Assembly (NCBI GenBank): GCA_026874595.1
Contig: CM049316.1
Span: 78,403,676-78,467,675 of the forward strand
Origin: Sipunculus nudus
Taxonomy: Eukaryota; Annelida; Sipuncula; Golfingiida; Sipunculidae
Length of the DNA: 64,000 nt
Direction of reading: 5' to 3'
A program made the translations under genes and the position numbers. The notes beneath the pieces were generated by a model. The model saw only the letters and a list, made by a program, of their open reading frames with translations, searched no databases and was not told the origin of the DNA. How positions within the stretch are numbered: the stretch's first letter is position 1; every line of letters begins with the position of its first letter. Positions 56,884 to 64,000 of this stretch are shown here, one piece after another.

Positions 56884-58183
56884 GATAACAATGGACACGC
56901 TTATCATATTACCTCTGTACTTTTCACCTTTGTAAGATAACAATGTACACGCTCATCATAAGACCTTTGTTCTTTTCACCCTTGTAAGATAACAATGTAC
57001 ACGCTCATCATATCACATCTGTACTTTTCACACTTGTAAGATAACAATGTACACGCTCATCATAACACCTCTGTAATTTTCACCCTTGTAAGATAACAAT
57101 GTACACGATCATCATATCACCTCTGTACTTTTCACCCTTTGAAGATAGCAATGTACATACTCATCATATCACCTCTGTACTTTTCACCCTTGTAAGATAG
57201 CAATGTACACGCTCATCATATCACCTCTGTACTTTTCACCCTTTTAAGATATCAATGTACAGGCTCATCATATCACCTCTGTACTTTTCACCTTTTTAAG
57301 GTAGCAATGTACACGCTGATCATACCACCTCTGTACTTTTCACCCTTGTAAGATAGCAATGTACACGCTCATCATATCACCTATGTACTTTTCACCTTTG
57401 TAAGATAACAATGTACACGCTCATCATATCACCTCTGTACTTTTCACCCTTGTAAGATAACAATGTACACGCTCATTAAAAGACCTCTGTACTTTTCCCC
57501 CTTGTAAGATAACAATGTACCCTCTCATCATATCACCTCTGTACTTTTCACCCTTGTAAGATAGCAATGTACACGCTCATCATAACACCTCTGTACTTTT
57601 CACCTTTGTAAGATAACAATGTACTCGCTCATCATATCACCTCTGAACTTTTCACCTTTGTAAGATAACAATGTGCACGCTCATCATAACACCTTTGTAC
57701 TTTTCACCCTTGTAAGATAGCAATGTACACGCTCATCATAAGACCTCTGTACTTTTCACCCTTGTAAGATAGCAATGTACACGCTCATCATATCACCTCT
57801 GTACTTTTCACCCTTTTAAGATATCAATGTACAGGCTCATCATATCACCTCTGTACTTTTCACCTTTTTAAGATAGCAATGTACACGCTGATCATACCAC
57901 CTCTGTACTTTTCACCCTTGTAAGATAGCAATGTACACGCTCATCATATCACCTATGTACTTTTCACCTTTGTAAGATAACAATGTACACGCTCATCATA
58001 TCACCTCTGTACTTTTCACCCTTGTAAGATAACAATGTACACGCTCATCAAAAGACCTCTGTACTTTTCACCCGTTTAAGATAGCAATGTACACGCTCAT
58101 CATATCACCTCTGTACTTTTCACCTTTGTAAGATAGCAATGTACACACTGATCATACCACCTCTGTACTTTTCACCCTTGTAA
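56884..58183 (+). repeat. Family J unit, copy J1 (25 monomers)
   Basis: A 1,300-bp unit with the CTCTCATC monomer at 57,521, recurring at 58,821. It begins with the CTTATCATATTACC monomer and includes CCCTTTGAAG, GATATC...CAGG, AAGGTAGC, TTCCCCCTTG and CTCTGAAC. Its last few monomers (from about 58,065) carry CCCGTTTAAG and CACACTGATC from the short-unit cluster, so its right end is recombined. Confidence 0.75.
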
Positions 58184-59483
58184 GATAGCAATGTACACGC
58201 TTATCATATTACCTCTGTACTTTTCACCTTTGTAAGATAACAATGTACACGCTCATCATAAGACCTTTGTACTTTTCACCCTTGTAAGATAACAATGTAC
58301 ACGCTCATCATATCACATCTGTACTTTTCACACTTGTAAGATAACAATGTACACGCTCATCATAACACCTCTGTACTTTTCACCCTTGTAAGATAACAAT
58401 GTACACGATCATCATATCACCTCTGTACTTTTCACCCTTTGAAGATAGCAATGTACATGCTCATCATATCACCTCTGTACTTTTCACCCTTGTAAGATAG
58501 CAATGTACACGCTCATCATATCACCTCTGTACTTTTCACCCTTTTAAGATATCAATGTACAGGCTCATCATATCACCTCTGTACTTTTCACCTTTTTAAG
58601 GTAGCAATGTACACGCTGATCATACCACCTCTGTACTTTTCACCCTTGTAAGATAGCAATGTACACGCTCATCATATCACCTATGTACTTTTCACCTTTG
58701 TAAGATAACAATGTACACGCTCATCATATCACCTCTGTACTTTTCACCCTTGTAAGATAACAATGTACACGCTCATCAAAAGACCTCTGTACTTTTCCCC
58801 CTTGTAAGATAACAATGTACCCTCTCATCATATCACCTCTGTACTTTTCACCCTTGTAAGATAGCAATGTACACGCTCATCATAACACCTCTGTACTTTT
58901 CACCTTTGTAAGATAACAATGTACTCGCTCATCATATCACCTCTGAACTTTTCACCTTTGTAAGATAACAATGTGCACGCTCATCATAACACCTTTGTAC
59001 TTTTCACCCTTGTAAGATAGCAATGTACACGCTCATCATAAGACCTCTGTACTTTTCACCCTTGTAAGATAGCAATGTACACGCTCATCATATCACCTCT
59101 GTACTTTTCACCCTTTTAAGATATCAATGTACAGGCTCATCATATCACCTCTGTACTTTTCACCTTTTTAAGATAGCAATGTACACGCTGATCATACCAC
59201 CTCTGTACTTTTCACCCTTGTAAGATAGCAATGTACACGCTCATCATATCACCTATGTACTTTTCACCTTTGTAAGATAACAATGTACACGCTCATCATA
59301 TCACCTCTGTACTTTTCACCCTTGTAAGATAACAATGTACACGCTCATCAAAAGACCTCTGTACTTTTCCCCCTTGTAAGATAACAATGTACCCGCTCAT
59401 CATATCACCTCTGTACTTTTCACCCTTGTAAGATAGCAATGTACACGCTCATCATAACACCTCTGTACTTTTCACCTTTGTAA
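58184..59483 (+). repeat. Family J unit, copy J2 (25 monomers)
   Basis: Follows J1 at an offset of 1,300 bp and matches it up to about 59,365. There J1 has switched to CCCGTTTAAG but J2 keeps TTCCCCCTTG. A few bases past its end, near 59,529, a private deletion shortens TTTGTAAG to TTTTAAG. Confidence 0.75.
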
Positions 59484-59742
59484 GATAACAATGTACTCGC
59501 TCATCATATCACCTCTGAACTTTTCACCTTTTAAGATAACAATGTGCACGCTCATCATAACACCTTTGTACTTTTCACCTTTGTAAGATAGCAATGTACA
59601 CGCTCATCATAAGACCTCTGTACTTTTCACCTTTGTAAGATAACAATGTACACGCTCATCATAAGACCTCTGTACTTTTTACACTTGTAAGATTACAATG
59701 TATTCGCTTATTATATCACATCTGTACTTTTCACACTTGTAA
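59484..59742 (+). repeat. Junction monomers between J2 and K1
   Basis: Five or so monomers with CTCTGAAC, TGTGCACGC, TTTTTACACTTG and the unusual GTATTCGCTTATTATATC monomer (59,691). That monomer recurs in altered form at 62,395 and 63,175 (offsets 2,704 and 780 bp, both multiples of 52). Confidence 0.65.
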
Positions 59743-61142
59743 GATAACAATGTACACGCTCATCATAAGACCTTTGTACTTTTCACCCTTGTAAGATAAC
59801 AATGTACCTGCTCATCATATCACCTCTGTACTTTTCACCTTTGTAAGATAACAATGAACACGCTCATCATAAGACCTCTGTACTTTTCACCTTTGTAAGA
59901 TTACAATGTACACGCTCATCATATCACCTCTGTACTTTTCACCTTTGTAAGATAGCAATGTATACGCTGATCATACCACCTCTGTACTTTTCACCCTTGT
60001 AAGATAGCAATGTACACGCTAATCATATGACCTATGTACTTTTCACCTTTGTAAGATAGCAATGTACACGCTCATCATAACACCTTTGTACTTTTCACCC
60101 TCGTAAGATAACAATGTACACGCTCATCATATCACCTCTGTACTTTTCACCCGTTTAAGATAGCAATGTACACGCTCATCATATCACCTCTGTACTTTTC
60201 ACCTTTGTAAGATAGAAATGTACACACTGATCATACCACCTCTGTACTTTTCACCCTTGTAAGATAGCAATGTACACGCTAATCATATTACCTCTGTACT
60301 TTTCACCTTTGTAGGATAACAATGTACACGCTGATCATACCACCTCTGTACTTTTCACCCTTGTAAGATAACAATGTACACGCTCATCATAAGACCTCTG
60401 TACTTTTCAACTTTGTAAGAAAACAATGTACACGCTCATCATATCACCTATGTACTTTTTACCTTTGTAAGATAGCAATGTACACGCTCATCATACCACC
60501 TGCGTACTTTTCACCTTTGTAAGATAGCAGTGTACACGCTCATCATAAGACCTCTGTACTTTTCTCACTTGTAAGATAACAATATACACGCTCATCATAA
60601 GACCTTTGTACTTTTCACCCTTGTAAGATAACAATGTACCTGCTCATCATATCACCTCTGTACTTTTCACCTTTGTAAGATAACAATGAACACGCTCATC
60701 ATAAGACATCTGTACTTTTCACCTTTGTAAGATTACAATGTACACGCTCATCATATCACCTCTGTACTTTTCACCTTTGTAAGATAGCAATGTATACGCT
60801 GATCATACCACCTCTGTACTTTTCACCCTTGTAAGATAGCAATGTACACGCTAATCATATGACCTATGTATTTTTTACCTTTGTAAGATAGCAATGTACA
60901 CGCTCATCATAACACCTTTGAACTTTTCACCCTCGTAAGATAACAATGTACACGCTCATCATATCACCTCTGTACTTTTCACCCGTTTAAGATAGCAATG
61001 TACACGCTCATCATATCACCTCTGTACTTTTCACCCGTTTAAGATAGCAATGTACACACTGATCATACCACCTCTGTACTTTTCACCCTTGTAAGATAGC
61101 AATGTACACGCTTATCATATTACCTCTGTACTTTTCTCCTTT
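59743..61142 (+). repeat. 16-monomer repeat K (832-bp offset)
   Basis: 59,743-60,310 recurs at 60,575-61,142, offset 832 bp. Markers are TGTACCTGCTC, GATAACAATGAACACG (59,847 and 60,679), CTAATCATATGACC, CCCGTTTAAG and CACACTGATC. The five H-like monomers between them (60,311-60,574) carry CAACTTTG, CACCTGCG and GATAGCAGTG. Private changes such as GTATTTTTTACC near 60,87x and TTTGAAC near 60,92x show divergence between the copies. Confidence 0.75.
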
Positions 61143-63538
61143 GTAAGATAACAATGTACACGCTCATCATAAGACCTTTGTACTTTTCACCCTTGTAAGA
61201 TAACAATGTACACGCTCATCATATCACCTCTGTACTTTTCACCCTTGTAAGATAGCAATGTACACGCTCATCATATCACCTATGTACTTTTCACCTTTGT
61301 AAGATAGCAATGTACACGCTCATCATACCACCTGCGTACTTTTCACCTTTGTAAGATAGCAATGTACACGCACATCATAAGACCTCTGTACTTTTCTCAC
61401 TTGTAAGATAACAATATACACGCTCATCATCAGACCTTTGTACTTTTCACCCTTGTAAGATAACAATGTACCTGCTCATCATATCACCTCTGTACTTTTC
61501 ACCTTTGTAAGATAACAATGTACACGCTCATCATAAGACCTCTGTACTTTTCACCTTTGTAAGATTACAATGTACACGCTCATCATATCACATCTGTACT
61601 TTTCACACTTGTAAGATAACAATGTACACGCTCATCATAACACCTCTGTACTTTTCACCCTTGTAAGATAACAATGTACACGATCATCATATCACCTCTG
61701 TACTTTTCACCCTTTGAAGATAGCAATGTACATGCTCATCATATCACCTCTGTACTTTTCACCCTTGTAAGATAGCAATGTACACGCTCATCATATCACC
61801 TCTGTACTTTTCACCCTTTTAAGAAATCAATGAACAGGCTCATCATATCACCTCTGTACTTTTCACCTTTTTAAGATAGCAATGTACACGCTGATCATAC
61901 CACCTCTGTACTTTTCACCCTTGTAAGATAGCAATGTACACGCTCATCATATCACCTATGTACTTTTCACCTTTGTAAGATAACAATGTACACGCTCATC
62001 ATATCACCTCTGTACTTTTCACCCTTGTAAGATAACAATGTACACGCTCATCAAAAGACCTCTGTACTTTTCCCCCTTGTAAGATAACAATGTACCCGCT
62101 CATCATATCACCTCTGTACTTTTCACCCTTGTAAGATAGCAATGTACACGCTCATCATAACACCTCTGTACTTTTCACCTTTGTAAGATAACAATGTACT
62201 CGCTCATCATATCACCTCTGAACTTTTCACCTTTGTAAGATAACAATGTGCACGCTCATCATAACACCTTTGTACTTTTCAACCTTGTAAGATAGCAATG
62301 TACACGCTCATCATAACACCTCTGTACTTTTCACCTTTGTAAGATAACAATGTACACGCTCATCATAAGACCTCTGTACTTTTTACACTTGTAAGATTAC
62401 AATGTATTCGCTTAACATATCACATCTGTACTTTTCACACTTGTAAGATAACAATGTACACGCTCATCATAACACCTCTGTACTTTTCACCCTTGTAAGA
62501 TAACAATGTACACGATCATCATGACCTCTCTGTACTTATCACCCTTGTAAGATAACAATGTACACGATCATCATATCACCTCTGTACTTTTCACCCTTTT
62601 AAGATAGCAATGTACATGCTCATCATTTCACCTCTGTACTTTTCACCCTTGTAATATAGTAATGTACACGCTCATCATAAGACCTTTGTACTTTTCACCC
62701 TTGTAAGATAACAATGTACACGCTCATCATAACACCTCTATATTTTTCTCAATTGTAAGATAACAATATACACGCTCATCATAACACCTCTGTACTTTTC
62801 ACCCTCGTAAGATAACAATGTACACGCTCATCATATCACCTCTGTACTTTTCACCCTTGTAAGATAGCAATGTACACGCTCATCATATCACCTATGTACT
62901 TTTCACCTTTGTAAGATTACAATGTACACCCTCATAATACCACCTATGTACTTTTCACCTTTGTAAGATAGCAATTTACACGCTCATCATAAGACCTCTG
63001 TACTTTTCTCACTTGTAAGATAACAATATACACGCTCATCATAAGACCTCTGTACTTTTCACCTTTGTAAGAAAACAATGTACACGCTCATCATTAGACC
63101 TCTGTACATTTCACCTTTGTAAGAAAACAATGTACACGCTCATCATAAGACCTCTGTACTTTTTACACTTGTAAGATTACAATGTATTCGCTTATCATAT
63201 CACATCTGTACTTTTCACACTTGTAAGATAACAATGTACACGCTCATCATAACACCTCTGTACTTTTCATCCTTGTAAGATAACAATGTACACGATCATC
63301 ATATCACCTCTGTACTTTTCACCCTTTTAACATAGCAATGTACATGTTCATCATATCACCTCTGTGCTTTTCACCCTTGTAAGATAGTAATGTACACGCT
63401 CATCATAAGACCTTTGTACTTTTCACCCTTGTAAGATAGCAATGTACACGCTCATCATATCACCTATGTACTTTTCACCTTTGTAAGATTACAATGTACA
63501 CCCTCATAATACCACCTGCGTACTTTTCACCTTTGTAA
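61143..63538 (+). repeat. Mosaic tail with a 15-monomer offset repeat
   Basis: 61,14x-62,34x follows the order of a long-form A unit (CACGCACATC, TGTACCTGCTC, CCCTTTGAAG, CAGGCTC, TTCCCCCTTG). From 62,34x the order changes. The GTATTCGCTTA monomer at 62,395 recurs at 63,175 (780 bp) with its neighbours GATTAC and CACATCTG. More private substitutions occur here than elsewhere, for example ATGACCTCTCTG and TTATCACC near 62,52x, TAATATAGTAATG near 62,65x, AACATAGC near 63,33x and CCCTCATAATACC near 62,93x and 63,50x. Satellite only. Confidence 0.7.
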
Positions 63539-64000
63539 GATAGCAGTGTACACGATCATCATAAGACCTCTGTACTTTTCTCACTTGTAAGATAACAATA
63601 TACACGCTCATCATAAGACCTTTGTACTTTTCACCCTTGTAAGATAACAATGTACCTGCTCATCATATCACCTCTGTACTTTTCACCTTTGTAAGATAAC
63701 AATGGACACGCTTATCATAAGACCTCTGTACTTTTCACCTTTGTAAGATTACAATGTACACGCTCATCATAAGACCTCTGTACTTTTCACCTTTGTAAGA
63801 TTACAATGTACACGCTCATCATATCACCTCTGTACTTTTCACCTTTGTAAGATAGCAATGTATACGCTGATCATACCACCTCTGTACTTTTCACCCTTGT
63901 AAGATAGCAATGTACACGCTAATCATATGACCTATGTACTTTTCACCTTTGTAAGATAGCAATGTACACGCTCATCATAACACCTTTGTACTTTTCACCC
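63539..64000 (+). repeat. Copy of 53,558-54,019, cut by the window edge
   Basis: Matches the start of the 53.6-54.0 kb run at offset 9,981 (192 x 52 minus 3): GATAGCAGTG (63,539), TGTACCTGCTC, GATAACAATGGACACG (63,695), two GATTAC monomers, GTATACGCTGATC and CTAATCATATGACC. The array continues beyond base 64,000. Confidence 0.75.

Larger units (their letters stand above)
1..64000 (+). repeat. 52-bp satellite DNA array spanning the whole window
   Basis: Every line of the window is made of a 52-bp unit repeated head to tail, about 1,230 copies, with neither array edge present. Two blocks are nearly invariant: CAATGTACACGCTCAT (m7-21 region) and TGTACTTTTCAC (m33-43 region). Copies differ mainly at m3-5, m19, m25-27, m31-33 and m46-49. 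No monomer is inverted. Register is kept almost perfectly: starts at 1, 1,665, 9,935, 24,390, 53,714 and 63,695 lie within a few bases of multiples of 52. No unique DNA, transposon, gene or RNA gene interrupts it. The + strand has stop triplets at m50-52 (TAA) and m3-5 (TAA or TAG). Because 52 is not divisible by 3, all frames close quickly, and the minus strand has several TGA triplets per monomer. This is noncoding satellite DNA. Its chromosomal location and host are not deducible here. Confidence 0.98.

Noticed and set aside
1-64000. CRISPR array
   Set aside because: The period is regular, but there are no unique spacers: all 52 bases of each unit are repeated, and the unit varies by point changes. 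No cas genes or leader.
1-64000. CENP-B box as in primate or mouse satellites
   Set aside because: I looked for the core TTCG....A..CGGG on both strands and saw no match in the consensus or common variants. A centromeric role is not excluded, only this motif.
1-64000. Telomeric repeats or a subtelomeric transition
   Set aside because: No run of TTAGGG, TTTAGGG, TTAGG or their complements is present; the repeat never changes type within the window.
1-64000. Transposable element or LTR insertions within the array
   Set aside because: All abrupt changes of pattern lead to another part of the same satellite in 52-bp register; I found no non-satellite stretch longer than a few bases, no target-site duplication and no terminal inverted repeat.
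1-64000. Tandem protein repeat gene (coding minisatellite)
   Set aside because: 52 is not divisible by 3 and stop triplets occur in every monomer on both strands, so no frame stays open over several units.

Overview
The whole 64 kb window is one uninterrupted tandem-repeat (satellite) array. I see no gene, RNA gene, transposon, unique spacer or array edge. The unit is 52 bp. A monomer boundary can be followed in register from base 1 (GATAACAATG...) to base 63,695, about 1,225 monomers, with a net phase slip of only about 6 bp. The window therefore holds roughly 1,230 head-to-tail copies, all in the same orientation. The consensus is about 38% G+C. It has only 5 G against 15 C on the given strand, two GTAC palindromes (monomer positions m10-13 and m34-37), one conserved CpG (m15-16), and an AGATAA site followed by AACAATG at each monomer junction and start. 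In these notes m1 is the G of GATAAC.

This is what nuclear heterochromatin of a eukaryote looks like (centromeric, pericentromeric, subtelomeric, or on a sex or B chromosome). I do not recognise the family and cannot name the species. Nothing suggests a bacterial or viral genome.

Substitutions fall at a few fixed monomer positions, in a few recurrent states. The order of these variants therefore barcodes higher-order repeats (HORs), which I mapped by hand from indels and rare variants. (1) 1-17,943: family A (32 or 34 monomers, 1,664/1,768 bp) and family B (70 monomers, 3,641 bp) in the order A, B, B, A, A, B. At least 6.2 kb (1-6,241 and 11,703-17,943) reads as the same sequence at an offset of 11,702. 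(2) 18,152-24,493: family C (67 monomers, 3,483 bp), twice. (3) 24,390-30,474: a further run of A units, partly recombined. (4) 30,890-39,952: family D (34 monomers, 1,767 bp), overlapped by a 61-monomer duplication E (3,172 bp) that contains a 15-monomer (780 bp) tandem duplication. (5) 39,921-46,381: a 13-monomer duplication, a copy of the 30.2-31.7 kb segment, and a finely scrambled zone with 2-, 11- and 12-monomer repeats. (6) 46,382-53,661: a 44-monomer tandem duplication G (2,288 bp) embedded between two copies of a 30-monomer segment H. (7) 53,662-64,000: short 6/8-monomer units, a 26-monomer offset repeat, a 25-monomer unit J, a 16-monomer unit K and a mosaic tail.

The duplications are nested and overlapping, and their junctions keep the 52-bp register. 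This is the pattern expected from repeated in-register unequal exchange, gene conversion or replication slippage. The longest copies look identical, so they are either very recent or an assembly duplication, which the sequence alone cannot decide. All copy comparisons were made by eye on landmark variants, not by alignment, so boundaries may be off by up to about one monomer.
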